DNA from: Agromyces cerinus subsp. cerinus
GTDB lineage: Bacteria > Actinomycetota > Actinomycetes > Actinomycetales > Microbacteriaceae
Length of the DNA stretch: 64,000 nt
Direction: 5' to 3'
Assembly: GCF_900142065.1 (NCBI RefSeq)
Contig: NZ_FSRJ01000002.1
Span: 496,001-560,000, forward strand
This document shows, in pieces, positions 8,002 to 16,985 of this stretch. The notes under the pieces are model-generated. The model saw only the letters and a program-made list of their open reading frames with translations. It had not been told where the DNA came from and did no database searches. How positions within the stretch are numbered: the stretch's first letter is position 1; each line of letters begins with the position of its first letter. The translations under genes and the position numbers were made by a program.

Positions 8002-8703
8002 ATGCCCGCCACCGCCCTTCCCTCCAGCGGTGATTCGTCCGGCCGCCCGAGCGGCCCGAAGACGTGCGACGCGAGCGGCATGGCCGAGATCCACCGCTTC
8101 TTCCGGGCCGGGTTCGGCGAGGGTCGCACGCTCGTCGAGGGCGTCACCGAAGCGGATGCCGCGCACGCCGACGTCGTCGGCGACCATCTCTCGATGCTGT
8201 CAGTCGGGTTGCACGGGCATCATGAGGGCGAGGACATCCTGCTGTGGGGCGAACTCGAGCAGCGCGCGCCCTCGTGCGCCGTGCACGTTGCGCGCATGAA
8301 GGAGCAGCACGCGCTCATGCTCGTGCACCTGAATGCGCTCGATGCCGCGCTGCCGGCGTGGCGGGCGAGCGGCCGGTCGACGGATGCCGCGGGCGTGCTG
8401 GCCGCCCTCGACGGCATCACCGCCGCGCTCGCCGTGCACCTGCCCGACGAGGAGGCGAACATCGTGCCCGTCATGGAGGTGACGCTCACGCCCAAGGAGG
8501 TCGACGCTCTCGCGGATCACGGCCGAAAGGCGACCCCGAAGGGCAAGACGTTCGAGCAGCTCGGCGCGATCCTCGCGGCGCAGCCCGACGGCGGCGCCGA
8601 GTGGCAGCGTAACCACCTGCCGGCGCCGGTGCGCCTCATCTGGCGCCTGGTCGGCAAGCCGAGGTACGAGGCGAACCGCGCGGCGCTGATCGGGCGGCGC
8701 TGA
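8002..8703 (+). CDS. Hemerythrin-like domain protein
   Basis: A 233-residue cytoplasmic protein with a four-helix hemerythrin-type pattern: GDHLSMLSVGLHGHHEGEDI, then HVARMKEQHALMLVHLNAL, and HLPDEEANIVPV, supplying the His and acidic residues for a di-iron site. The C-terminal 60 residues (WQRNHLPAPVRLIWRLVGKP) form a tail seen in actinobacterial members. Roles proposed for such proteins are O2, NO or iron sensing or storage; none is demonstrated here. The ATG at 8002 lies after CGGAG. Confidence 0.85.
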   Translation: MPATALPSSGDSSGRPSGPKTCDASGMAEIHRFFRAGFGEGRTLVEGVTEADAAHADVVGDHLSMLSVGLHGHHEGEDILLWGELEQRAPSCAVHVARMKEQHALMLVHLNALDAALPAWRASGRSTDAAGVLAALDGITAALAVHLPDEEANIVPVMEVTLTPKEVDALADHGRKATPKGKTFEQLGAILAAQPDGGAEWQRNHLPAPVRLIWRLVGKPRYEANRAALIGRR

Positions 8704-8776
8704 TCTGGCGTGGCTGATCGAGTCGAGTGCAACGCTCGTCGCCAGTGAAGCTCGAATCATCGTCCTCGATTTCGTA

Positions 8777-8812
8777 TGCCAGTTCCCCCTCATCGATGAG
8801 GGGGAACTGGCA
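8777..8812. terminator. 36-base perfect palindrome, probable terminator
   Basis: Uninterrupted self-complementary sequence with 18-base arms, from TGCCAGTTCC to GGAACTGGCA, centred on ATCGAT. It lies between two plus-strand genes, 74 bp after the hemerythrin gene's stop. It could stop that transcript or be a binding site; there is no T-tract. Confidence 0.55.
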
Positions 8813-8893
8813 GTCCGATCGGCGAGACCATCACGTCCGATTTCCGCGACCATCACCGGGTGTCGGGCGCCTGGGAGCGACGAAGATGGACTC

Positions 8894-9406
8894 ATGACCC
8901 GACGCCATGCCACGCTGCCGACGCCGCTCGGCGAGCTGCTCGTCGTCGCCGACGGCGAGGCGCTGGTCGGCATCTACTTTCCGGGCCACTGGCACCCACC
9001 GGCATCCGACGCCATCGGGATCGAGGTCGACTCGCGCACCGACCCGCTCGTCACGCGGCTCGGCGTCGAGCTCGGCGAGTACCTCGCGGGGGAGCGCACG
9101 ATCTTCGACCTGCCGATGGCGCCGAACGGCGACGAGTTCCAGCAGGCGGTCTGGGCGATGCTCCGCGACATCCCGATCGGCACGACGACGAGCTACGGCG
9201 AACTCGCCGCGCGGCTCGGCGACCGCAACCTCGCGCGCCGCGTCGGCAACGCGGTCGGGCGCAATCCGCTCAGCATCATCGTGCCGTGCCACCGGGTGGT
9301 CGGCGCCGACGGATCCCTCACGGGCTACGCCGGGGGACTCGAGCGCAAGCGCCACCTGCTCGAGCTCGAGGGAGCCCCGGTGGTCGCGCAGGCGCGGCTC
9401 TTCTGA
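8894..9406 (+). CDS. ogt: Methylated-DNA--protein-cysteine methyltransferase
   Basis: Suicide repair enzyme that takes alkyl groups from O6-alkylguanine. Of 170 residues, C132 in IIVPCHRVV is the acceptor cysteine. The HTH/recognition region FQQAVWAMLRDIPIGTTTSYGELA and the Arg finger region RRVGNAVGRNP are present. The N-terminal ribonuclease-like domain is intact. Full length; no AdaA fusion. The ATG at 8894 is the only reasonable start. Converges with the regulator gene, 18 bp away. Confidence 0.96.
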   Translation: MTRRHATLPTPLGELLVVADGEALVGIYFPGHWHPPASDAIGIEVDSRTDPLVTRLGVELGEYLAGERTIFDLPMAPNGDEFQQAVWAMLRDIPIGTTTSYGELAARLGDRNLARRVGNAVGRNPLSIIVPCHRVVGADGSLTGYAGGLERKRHLLELEGAPVVAQARLF

Positions 9407-9424
9407 GGCGCGCAGCGCCGCCCG

Positions 9425-10396
9425 TCACACCCAGCCGCGCCGGATCGCCTCGGCGCCGAGTTGGATGCGGGTGGTGACCTCGGCCCGGTCGAGCAGGCCT
9501 GCGATCCGTCGCTGCACCGTGCGGAGCGACAGGCCGAGCTGGGCGCCCGCCGAGACATCCGTCATGCCGAGGAGCAGCAGCCGCAGGAGGTCGCGATCGA
9601 TCGCCTCCTCCTGATCGAGCTCCTGCACCTCGGCGCGGTCGGCGAAGAGCCGCGCGGCCCGGTTCCACGAGTCCTCGAACATCGTCTGCACGAGATCGAA
9701 CAGCGGGCTCGGATGGATGAGCAGGGCGCCCGAGACCTGTTCGTCGCCCGGCGTGTGCATCGGCAGGAGCGCGAAGGTGTCGTCGGCCATGAAGAGCCTC
9801 GTCGGCAGGCGTGGCAGCACCCGGACCTCTTCGCCGAGCGGTTCGAGCCCGCGCACGGTCTCGATGAAACCCGGCCGTTCGAGCACGGCTCGTTCGGCGA
9901 TCACCCGGTATCGCACGCCGCGCGAGAGCGCCCGATCCTCCTCGACGTTCTCAGGCCCAGAGACGAGGGCGATCTGCTCGAGCACGAACACCCGCACCTC
10001 CCGCTCGGCCGAGGCCTGCAGTTGACCGAGGCGCTGAACGACGGCATCCGCGCCGAGGACGACGTCGATGACCTCGGGCGTCGCCCGCTGGGCGGTGCCC
10101 TCGCGGTACACGTCGCTGAGATGCACGAGCGCCTCGTGCGCCGAACTCAGACGACGTTCGTGCTCGAGCAGGATCGGTCGCAGCGCGACGGACGGCGGAG
10201 ATGCGACGACCCGGTCGCGGGCGGAGGCCTGCCGGGCGATGAGGCCGAGCGCCTCGAGGTCGTCGAGTATCCCGCGGGCGGCCCGCATCGACAGCGAGGC
10301 GCCGCGGGCGATCTCCTCGAGATCAGCCGACGGCAGGCCGAGGAGCAAGCGATAGACGGCGGTATGGGATTCGTCCATTCCGATGGCCTCGAGCAC
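9425..10396 (-). CDS. TrmB-like / LuxR-HTH transcriptional regulator, copy 1
   Basis: Cytoplasmic regulator of about 323 residues with two DNA-binding ends: an N-terminal winged-helix TrmB-like region (TAVYRLLLGLPSADLEEIARG and AARGILDDLEALGLIARQA) and a C-terminal LuxR-type HTH (LLLGMTDVSAGAQLGLSLRTVQRRIAGLLDRA). The middle (ALSRGVRYRVIAERAVLERP, then LPTRLFMADDTFALLP) is a PLD-like effector-sensing domain. The GTG at 10396 is preferred: GAAGGGG lies five bases upstream and the N-terminus then aligns with its paralogue at 17884. It is divergent from the first large subtilase and is inferred to control it. Confidence 0.85.
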   Translation of the reverse strand: MLEAIGMDESHTAVYRLLLGLPSADLEEIARGASLSMRAARGILDDLEALGLIARQASARDRVVASPPSVALRPILLEHERRLSSAHEALVHLSDVYREGTAQRATPEVIDVVLGADAVVQRLGQLQASAEREVRVFVLEQIALVSGPENVEEDRALSRGVRYRVIAERAVLERPGFIETVRGLEPLGEEVRVLPRLPTRLFMADDTFALLPMHTPGDEQVSGALLIHPSPLFDLVQTMFEDSWNRAARLFADRAEVQELDQEEAIDRDLLRLLLLGMTDVSAGAQLGLSLRTVQRRIAGLLDRAEVTTRIQLGAEAIRRGWV

Positions 10397-10470
10397 GAGC
10401 ACCCCTTCACTCTGCCGCACGGGATGGGCGGGTCAGCGCGGCGAACTGGCGGATGCCCGCCAAGGCGCGC

Positions 10471-10488
10471 CTCCGCCACCACCCTAAC
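10471..10488. promoter_or_regulatory. Conserved box in divergent promoter, copy 1
   Basis: CTCCGCCACCACCCTAAC matches 16 of 18 positions with the box at 18909-18926 in the equivalent gap of the second regulator/subtilase pair, while surrounding sequence is much less alike. Read on the minus strand it contains TAGGGT, a plausible -10 for the regulator gene. It may be that promoter, an operator, or both. Confidence 0.5.
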
Positions 10489-10541
10489 GGGGGGATGTGG
10501 AACCGTGCTGAGTAGTCCAGATCGGCACGAGAGGAATGCTC

Positions 10542-13500
10542 ATGCAACGACCAAGCAACCCGCCCAGACGACACCGACGCGTCGTCGCCGCGGCGGCCGG
10601 CATCGCGATCGGCATCGCGGGAGTCGGCGTCGCCGGCCTTCCGGCGATCGCCGGCCCTGCGGTGGACGACGGAGTCCCGCCCGGCGGTGCCATCACGACC
10701 GAATCCACGAGCCCCGGTGGTTCGCACTCGGTCACGCTCATCACCGGCGACCGGGTCACGGTCACCGCGATCCCCGGCGGCACGCAGACCGTCGAGGTCG
10801 AGACCGTGGTGCCCGGCGCCGGCTACCGCACCGTCACCGCGGGCGACGAGCTGAGCATCATCCCCGACACGGCGCAGGCGTACCTCGCCTCGGGTGCGCT
10901 CGATGTCGACCTGTTCAACGTCACGCAGCTCATCGAGTACGGGTACGACGACGCCTCCGTCGATGCGACCCCCGTGATCATCGAGCTCGAGAGCGGGGCT
11001 GCTGCGTTCAGTGCAGAACCGCCCGCACCGGGCCTCACCGTCGGCGTGCAACTCGCGAGCATCGGGGCCGAAGCGGCCACTGCTGCGCACGCCGAGGCGG
11101 CAGCGACGTGGGCGGCGCTCACCGACGACGCCGGCGCACCCGATGCGCGAGCGGTCGCGGCCGACCCGTCGACCGCCTCCTTCGGCGGCGGCATCGCCGC
11201 CATCCATCTCGACGGCAAGGTCGAGGCGACGCTCGACTCGAGCGTGCCGTGGATCGGCGCCCCCGACGCCTGGGCGAAGGGCTACACCGGCACCGGCGTC
11301 ACCGTCGCGGTGCTCGACACCGGCTACGACGACACCCACCCCGACCTCGCGGGCCGGGTGCTTCCCGATTCGACGAGCTTCGTGCCCGGCGAAGAGGTCA
11401 CCTGGGACCCGAACGGGCATGGCACGCACGTCGCCTCGACGATCGCCGGCACCGGTGCCGCGAGCGACGGCGCACAACGCGGCGTGGCCGACGGTGCGAA
11501 TCTCCTCGTCGGCAAGGTGCTCGACAAGGACGGCTCGGGTCAGGACTCCTGGATCATCGACGCCATGGAGTGGGCCGCCGAGCGGGCACCGATCGTGTCG
11601 ATGAGCCTCGGCACCCGTCAGCCCTCCGACGGCAAGGACCTCATGTCCGAAGCGCTCAACGGCATCGCGGAGGACACGGGGTCGCTCTTCGTCGTCGCCG
11701 CGGGCAACAGCGGCGCCCCCGAAACCATCGGGGCACCCGGAGCCGCCGCGCGCGCGCTCACCGTCGGCTCGGTCGTCGACCCGAGCGGTGAGCTCTCGTG
11801 GTTCTCGAGCCAGGGCCCGCTCGCAGGCTCGGGCGCACTGAAGCCCGAGATCGCCGGTCCCGGATCGGATGTGACGGCAGCCAGGTCGGCCGACTCCAGC
11901 GGCTCGGGGGCGTACGTCACGATGAGCGGCACCTCGATGGCGACCCCGCACGTCGCCGGTGCCGCCGCGATCGTCAAGCAGCAGCACCCCGAGTACACGG
12001 GCGAGCAGCTCCGGGCCGCGCTCACGAGCACGACGACCGCCGTCGACCTCACCGCCTTCCAGGTCGGCACCGGGGTCGTCGATGTCGCCGAGGCCGTCGA
12101 GGCACCGGTCATCGCCGCCGGGTCGGGTGACTTCGGCATGCTCGCCTGGGGCGAGGAACCCGCACCCGTGGCGCGCACCGTCTCGTACACCAACCGCGGC
12201 GTTGACGAGGTCGTCGTCGACCTCACGGCGACGCTCGAGGGCTCGGCTGAGGTCGAGGCATCCGATGTGCTCGCCTTCGACACCGAATCGTTGACGATTC
12301 CGGCGGGGGAGACCCGCTCAGCGACGCTCACCGCCGACCCGGCGAAGGTGCCCGCCGGCACGCAGCTCTCCGGCGCGCTCAGCGCGTCGATCGGCGACCG
12401 CACCGTGGCGCGCACGGCGCTCGGCATCGCGTCGGAGGCCGAACGCCACGACCTCACCGTGACCGCCACCGACTTCGACGGCGAGCCGACCGCGGCCTTC
12501 GGCGTGCTCTACTCGCACGACGCGCAAGAGGTGCTCGGCTTCGTCGCCGTCGACGGCGAAGCCACGTTGCGGCTGCCCGCCGGGCGCTATGCGCTCACCA
12601 CGACGCTCGACCTCGATCGCGAAGCCGATGTGCGTGCCGATGTGCTCGTGGGCGACCCCGACTTCGAGCTCGACGGCGACGTGGCGGTCGCGTTCGATGC
12701 GCGCGAAGCCAACCCCGTCACCGTCGACGTCGGTGAAGAGCACGTGTCGCCCGTGCTGCGTCGCATGGACGTCAACGCCGACAGTTACGGCACCGGTGTG
12801 CTCGTACCCGTCTGGATGGACGAACTCTGGGCGCAGCCGATGGAGGAGCCGGGCACCGAGCGGTTCGACTTCACCGCACGCTGGCGGCTGCAGACCCCGC
12901 CGCTCACCATGTCGGCCGGCAAGGAATCGCTCGACCTGCTCCTGCAGGCCGGTTCGACGCGGTACGACGGCAAGTTGAAGGCGCAAGCGGTCGACGTCGG
13001 CACCGGCAGCGTCGAGGAGTTCGCCGCCGTCGACGTGCGCGGCAAGGTCGCCATCGTGACGCGGTCGAACGCCGTGTCGCCGCATGAGCGTGCGGTCAAC
13101 GCCCTCGACGCGGGCGCGACGATGCTGCTCGTCGCGAACGACGCCGATCGCGAGCTCAGCGAATGGGTCGGCGCCGACGACGGCAGCTCGGTCGCGATCC
13201 CGGTCGCCGCGATCAGCGGCGTGCAGGGCCGCGCGGTCCTCGATGCGCTCGCCGCGTCGAAGGGCAAGTACACAGTCACCGGCACGGGCGTTGCGAACGC
13301 TCCCGAGATCTGGGACGTCGCGCGGTACGTCGAGGGCTCGATCCCCGAGGACCTCTCGTACCAGCCGAAGGATCTCGCACGGGTCGACACCACCTACTAC
13401 GGGAAGCAGGCCGACCTGGTCGGCGAGTTCCGCTGGGATGTCGCTCCGAACCGGACGTTCGGTTTCGGCCTGCCGTTCGCGCTCGGCCGAGGCATCGAGC

Positions 13501-14402
13501 GCACCGAGTGGGTCGACTCGAGCATGGACTGGTACCAGACCGCTGAGGTCGCCGACGTCGGTTGGCAGGTGCGCGACATCGTCCGCTCGTACGAACCCGG
13601 CGAACGCGACGAGACGAGCTACTTCGGCTCGATCGTGCGCCCGTACGTGGCCACCGGCTACTTCGCCCCGTACCGTCAGAGCGACTTCTCGCAGGTGAAC
13701 CTGCCCTCGTGGGGCGACGGCGGCGAACCCGAGCACGCCGGCGCGTTCGACGTGTTCAGCGGGGACCCGCGCTTCTCGCAGAACACGGAGTACTACCTGA
13801 ACGGCGAGTTCGTGAAGTCGTCGCCGTTCCAGGGCGTCAACACGACCGACCTTCCCGACGGCGACGCCGAGGTGCGCATCGTCAACACCGCGGTGCAGGA
13901 TGGCAGCGCGCTGCCCTCGTCGACCCGCACCGTGTCGGAATGGACGTACACCACCTCCGGCAAGCGGGGCGACTGGACGACGCGACTCGAAGCGATGATC
14001 CAGGCCTACTACGACGTCGAACTGGATGCCTCGGGCACGGCCGGTTCCGGGCGCAAGAAGGGTTCCGACCTTCCGCTGCGACTCGAACTCGGCCACGTCG
14101 AAGGTGCCGTCGACAGCGGCGCGATGACCGCGGCGACGTTGGAGATCCGCGCTGCAGGAGGTGAATGGGTCGCCGTGCCTCTCGACGTGGTGACGCCCGA
14201 CTCGGGCGCCGGCAACCCGCCGACGGGCATCTTCGCCGACGGGCGCGCCCACGTCACGGTCTACGGGGCGGACCTTCCGGTCGCCGATGCCGGCGGGTGG
14301 ATCGACCTGCGGGTGACGGCCGAGGACGCCGAGGGCAACACCTTCAGCCAGGAGATCGAGCGGGCGCTCGAGATCGCCCCGGCGAAGGGCCGCGGCCGCT
14401 GA
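10542..14402 (+). CDS. Large secreted S8 (subtilisin-like) serine peptidase, copy 1
   Basis: Exported protease of 1286 residues. An Arg-rich N-terminus and a hydrophobic stretch (about residues 12-38) form a signal peptide. A propeptide-like region follows (SVTLITGDRVTVTAI to about residue 230). Catalytic residues are D259 (AVLDTGYDDTHPDL), H293 (GHGTHVAST) and S465 (SGTSMATPHVAG), with AAGNSG as the oxyanion Asn. A PA-like domain lies near residues 825-915 (KVAIVTRSNAV, GATMLLVAND, IPVAAISGVQGR), followed by a beta-rich C-terminal third with no sortase signal. ATG 10542 has GAGAGGA six bases upstream; ATG 10536 overlaps that site. Substrate unknown. Close paralogue of the gene at 18984. Confidence 0.93.
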   Translation: MQRPSNPPRRHRRVVAAAAGIAIGIAGVGVAGLPAIAGPAVDDGVPPGGAITTESTSPGGSHSVTLITGDRVTVTAIPGGTQTVEVETVVPGAGYRTVTAGDELSIIPDTAQAYLASGALDVDLFNVTQLIEYGYDDASVDATPVIIELESGAAAFSAEPPAPGLTVGVQLASIGAEAATAAHAEAAATWAALTDDAGAPDARAVAADPSTASFGGGIAAIHLDGKVEATLDSSVPWIGAPDAWAKGYTGTGVTVAVLDTGYDDTHPDLAGRVLPDSTSFVPGEEVTWDPNGHGTHVASTIAGTGAASDGAQRGVADGANLLVGKVLDKDGSGQDSWIIDAMEWAAERAPIVSMSLGTRQPSDGKDLMSEALNGIAEDTGSLFVVAAGNSGAPETIGAPGAAARALTVGSVVDPSGELSWFSSQGPLAGSGALKPEIAGPGSDVTAARSADSSGSGAYVTMSGTSMATPHVAGAAAIVKQQHPEYTGEQLRAALTSTTTAVDLTAFQVGTGVVDVAEAVEAPVIAAGSGDFGMLAWGEEPAPVARTVSYTNRGVDEVVVDLTATLEGSAEVEASDVLAFDTESLTIPAGETRSATLTADPAKVPAGTQLSGALSASIGDRTVARTALGIASEAERHDLTVTATDFDGEPTAAFGVLYSHDAQEVLGFVAVDGEATLRLPAGRYALTTTLDLDREADVRADVLVGDPDFELDGDVAVAFDAREANPVTVDVGEEHVSPVLRRMDVNADSYGTGVLVPVWMDELWAQPMEEPGTERFDFTARWRLQTPPLTMSAGKESLDLLLQAGSTRYDGKLKAQAVDVGTGSVEEFAAVDVRGKVAIVTRSNAVSPHERAVNALDAGATMLLVANDADRELSEWVGADDGSSVAIPVAAISGVQGRAVLDALAASKGKYTVTGTGVANAPEIWDVARYVEGSIPEDLSYQPKDLARVDTTYYGKQADLVGEFRWDVAPNRTFGFGLPFALGRGIERTEWVDSSMDWYQTAEVADVGWQVRDIVRSYEPGERDETSYFGSIVRPYVATGYFAPYRQSDFSQVNLPSWGDGGEPEHAGAFDVFSGDPRFSQNTEYYLNGEFVKSSPFQGVNTTDLPDGDAEVRIVNTAVQDGSALPSSTRTVSEWTYTTSGKRGDWTTRLEAMIQAYYDVELDASGTAGSGRKKGSDLPLRLELGHVEGAVDSGAMTAATLEIRAAGGEWVAVPLDVVTPDSGAGNPPTGIFADGRAHVTVYGADLPVADAGGWIDLRVTAEDAEGNTFSQEIERALEIAPAKGRGR

Positions 14403-14419
14403 TCGGGGGATGACCGGGG

Positions 14420-14460
14420 GCACCTGCCCGGGTGACGGAGACGTCACCCGGGCAGGGTGC
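14420..14460 (+). terminator. Strong hairpin terminator
   Basis: 18-base stem (GCACCTGCCCGGGTGACG pairing with CGTCACCCGGGCAGGGTGC, one bulged G) around a GAGA loop. It begins 18 bp after the subtilase stop codon and lies before the stop of the convergent MOSC gene, so it may serve both. Confidence 0.75.
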
Positions 14461-14506
14461 TGTCTGCCCCTCGGCGGGTTCGCGCGTCGCCGACGGAGCA
14501 TGTCTT

Positions 14507-15346
14507 CTACGAGGCGTGCCCGTTCGTCTGGGCCACCGCTCGGGTGACTGGTCGCACCTCGTCGCCGACCGCGATCGAACCCGCCGACTGCGGCACCATG
14601 AGCACGCCGAACCACGTCTGACCGTCCCAGCGGCGGTGCTTCGCGAGCGTGCGGATCGGCTCCTTGCCGCGGGTGAGCGTCTCGGGGTCGATCGAGGTCA
14701 TCACGCAGCGGTCGCAGACCTTCGTGATGCGGAAGCGCACGTCGCCGAGGTCGACGAACGGCCAGGCGTCTTCGGCGAACGGCTCGTCGCCGTCGATCAC
14801 GACGTTCGGGCGGAAGCGCAGCATGTCGAGGTGCGGCGTCTCGTCATCGGTCCAGGCGTTCAGCTGGGCGAGGGATGCCTCGCTCGCGAGCAGCAGTGGG
14901 GCGGAATCGGCCAGCGTCAGCCGGTCGTCGGGCAGGCCCCCGTTCTTCGGGTTCACGGTGCGCTCACGCGGGTCGGGCTGCCATACAAGCCGTGCGTCGA
15001 TGCCGAGACGAGCGCTGATCCAGGCGTCGGCCTCATCGCCGGCGGGCAGCGCCGTGCCCTGTCGGGTGTGTCCGACGGGGATCGGCGCGGCATCCGTCGG
15101 GCGATCGACCCGGAGCGGGTCGCCGGCCCCGCTGCGCTCGCCGAGCAGGAGGCCGCCGTCGGCGAGCAGCTCGGCGGTGAGCGCGAGCATGTGGTTCTTC
15201 TCGCGAGCCGTCACCGGGGCGCCGGATGCATCGACGACGCCCCACCGGCGATCGCCCGCGAGGCCCCACGGCAGCACCTCGGCGGAGTCGACATCGACCC
15301 CGGCGAATGACTTGACGGGGTGGATCCGGAGACGCGTGACCTGCAT
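14507..15346 (-). CDS. MOSC domain oxidoreductase-like protein
   Basis: A 279-residue protein with an N-terminal MOSC beta-barrel (LRIHPVKSFAGVDVDSAEVLPWGLAGDRRW) and a C-terminal MOSC domain. FRPNVVIDGDEPFAEDAW is followed by VCDRCVMTSIDPETL, whose Cys is the expected molybdenum-cofactor ligand, as in mARC/YcbX proteins. These reduce N-hydroxylated bases using Moco. There is no ferredoxin domain, so an external electron donor would be needed. Divergent from a VOC protein 63 bp away. Complete at both ends. Confidence 0.9.
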   Translation of the reverse strand: MQVTRLRIHPVKSFAGVDVDSAEVLPWGLAGDRRWGVVDASGAPVTAREKNHMLALTAELLADGGLLLGERSGAGDPLRVDRPTDAAPIPVGHTRQGTALPAGDEADAWISARLGIDARLVWQPDPRERTVNPKNGGLPDDRLTLADSAPLLLASEASLAQLNAWTDDETPHLDMLRFRPNVVIDGDEPFAEDAWPFVDLGDVRFRITKVCDRCVMTSIDPETLTRGKEPIRTLAKHRRWDGQTWFGVLMVPQSAGSIAVGDEVRPVTRAVAQTNGHAS

Positions 15347-15409
15347 TCGAGCATGCTAGCGAACGACGTCGGGCTCACGCCTGTCGGTGGCCGGTGGCAG
15401 CCTTCGAAC

Positions 15410-15784
15410 ATGGCTACCCATCAGCACCGGATCCCGCTCAGCATCGACTACGTCGAGATCTCCGTCACCGACCTGGCCGTCGCGCAGGCGTTCTACGGCG
15501 AGGCGTTCGGCTGGCAGTTCACGCCGTACGGCCCCGAGTACGCCGGCATCCGCACCTCGGCCGAGGGCGAGGGAGAAGAGGCCGGAGGGCTGACCCTCGC
15601 CGCCGAGGTCCCGAAGGGCGGCCCGCTCGTACTGCTCTACAGCGACGACCTCGATGCCACCGCGGCCGCGGTCACCGCTGCCGGCGGCACGGTGGTCAAC
15701 GGCCCGTACGAGTTCCCCGGCGGCCGTCGCTTCCACTTCACCGACCCGAGCGGCAACGAGCTCGGCGTCTGGGCCGAGCGGTAA
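15410..15784 (+). CDS. VOC (glyoxalase/bleomycin-resistance fold) family protein
   Basis: A 124-residue single-domain VOC protein: IDYVEISVTDLAVAQAFYGEAFGW, then VLLYSDDLDATAAAVTAAGG and RRFHFTDPSGNELGVW. The characteristic His near the N-terminus is replaced by Glu (YVEISV), as in many VOC members of unknown substrate. The ATG at 15410 gives a normal-length protein; longer frames upstream run into the divergent MOSC gene. Confidence 0.82.
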   Translation: MATHQHRIPLSIDYVEISVTDLAVAQAFYGEAFGWQFTPYGPEYAGIRTSAEGEGEEAGGLTLAAEVPKGGPLVLLYSDDLDATAAAVTAAGGTVVNGPYEFPGGRRFHFTDPSGNELGVWAER

Positions 15785-15820
15785 TCCGGCCCGAGCCGAA
15801 CACCGCGCACCCCGGCAGGC

Positions 15821-16267
15821 TCACCAGGCGATGAGCTTGACCGGGGTGACGCGCAGCACGGTGCTGTAGCGCTCCGCCATCGAGGCGGGCGTGAGCTGAA
15901 GCGGCGGCAGGTCGTCGGCGTACTTCGCGAAGTAGGCGTCGCCGATGCGAGGCATCCAATCAGGCGAGGCGCCGTCGAAGACCTCGACGGTGCCCTGCAG
16001 CACCGTCAGCTGCTCTTCGTCCGCGCCCGACTCGAGGTGCACGAGCACCTTCGGATCGCGCTTGGCATTCCGCACCTTCACCGCACCCGGCTCGCTCAGC
16101 ATGATGACGGCGCCGTCGTGCCAGAGGTACCAGACGGGCACGGCGTGCGGGAAGCCGCTGCGGCTCGTGCTCGTGAACCAGGCGATGCGCTCGCCGGCGA
16201 GGCGGGCGAGCGCACGCGCGTGCAGATCGATTGCGGGGTCGAGCACGAGCGGGGCGGCATCGTTCAT
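15821..16267 (-). CDS. Pyridoxamine 5'-phosphate oxidase-family (PPOX) protein
   Basis: A 148-residue split-barrel flavin/F420-binding protein. GERIAWFTSTSRSGFPHAVPVWYLW is the typical PPOX N-terminal strand pair; DPKVLVHLESGADEEQLTVLQG follows. In actinobacteria many such proteins use F420 rather than FMN; the sequence alone does not decide. It is divergent from a MarR gene whose operator-like repeats lie in the shared gap, so it may be regulated by it. Confidence 0.83.
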   Translation of the reverse strand: MNDAAPLVLDPAIDLHARALARLAGERIAWFTSTSRSGFPHAVPVWYLWHDGAVIMLSEPGAVKVRNAKRDPKVLVHLESGADEEQLTVLQGTVEVFDGASPDWMPRIGDAYFAKYADDLPPLQLTPASMAERYSTVLRVTPVKLIAW

Positions 16268-16354
16268 CGTGATTCCTTCGGTCGGCGGCGTGCTCCGACG
16301 CTACCGGCCGCCGCCGATCCCTGGGCGATGCGACCGCCGCTCGAACGATCATTC

Positions 16355-16398
16355 GTTGCGGAATGCAACAGGCGGGTCTATTGTTGCAATAAGCAACA
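16355..16398. promoter_or_regulatory. Two MarR operator-like dyads
   Basis: GTTGC-N5-GCAAC occurs at 16355-16369 and again, extended to TGTTGC-N5-GCAACA, at 16382-16398. The centres are 28 bp apart. The second overlaps the ribosome-binding region of the MarR gene, as expected for autorepression, and both lie in the gap to the divergent PPOX gene. Confidence 0.7.
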
Positions 16399-16408
16399 GG
16401 AGGCGATG

Positions 16409-16942
16409 ATGGTCGGCGAATCGAACAACGGCTCGAACAGCGGCTCGAACAACGGCACCGCGGCAGAGCGCGAACGCGCGACCGCCGACGTTCTGCGCGC
16501 GCTCATCGTCATCAGCCGCCGCGGCGTCGCGGACGCGCGCATCGCGAACCTCAGCCTGAGCATGACCGACCAGTCGATCCTCGGCTACATCGTCGACCAC
16601 CCCGGCTGCCGCTCCACCGACATCGCGCAGGCGTTCCGCCTGAACCGCTCCACCGTCTCGCGCCAGCTCGCCGGCCTCATGCAGCTCGGCGTCGTCAGCG
16701 AGCAGGCGGATGCCTCGGGCCGAGGCCGCCCGCTCGAACTCACCGACTCGGGCTGGGCCGCCTACGACGAGGCGATCGGCATCCTGCGGGGCGTCGTCGA
16801 CGAGAACCTCGACGACTGGACCGACGCCGAGGTGGCCCGCTTCGCGCACGACCTGCAGCGATTCAACACCGGTGCCGCGGGGGAGACCCGCCCGCGGCAT
16901 CCGCTCGAGGCGCCTCCCGCGCCTCTCGACAGTGCCCCATGA
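16409..16942 (+). CDS. MarR-family transcriptional regulator
   Basis: A 177-residue winged-helix regulator: MTDQSILGYIVDHPGCRSTDIAQAF, then LNRSTVSRQLAGLMQLGVVSEQ and RGRPLELTDSGWAAYDEA. The N-terminus has an unusual Ser/Asn/Gly repeat (NNGSNSGSNNG). AGGAGG at 16398-16403 favours the ATG at 16409 over the adjacent one at 16406. Co-directional with the hydroxyacyl-CoA dehydrogenase 43 bp downstream, which may be in the same unit. Confidence 0.88.
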   Translation: MVGESNNGSNSGSNNGTAAERERATADVLRALIVISRRGVADARIANLSLSMTDQSILGYIVDHPGCRSTDIAQAFRLNRSTVSRQLAGLMQLGVVSEQADASGRGRPLELTDSGWAAYDEAIGILRGVVDENLDDWTDAEVARFAHDLQRFNTGAAGETRPRHPLEAPPAPLDSAP

Positions 16943-16985
16943 GGCACCGTGCCCCACAAGGGACGGAAGGAAAGAAGGAACAGCA

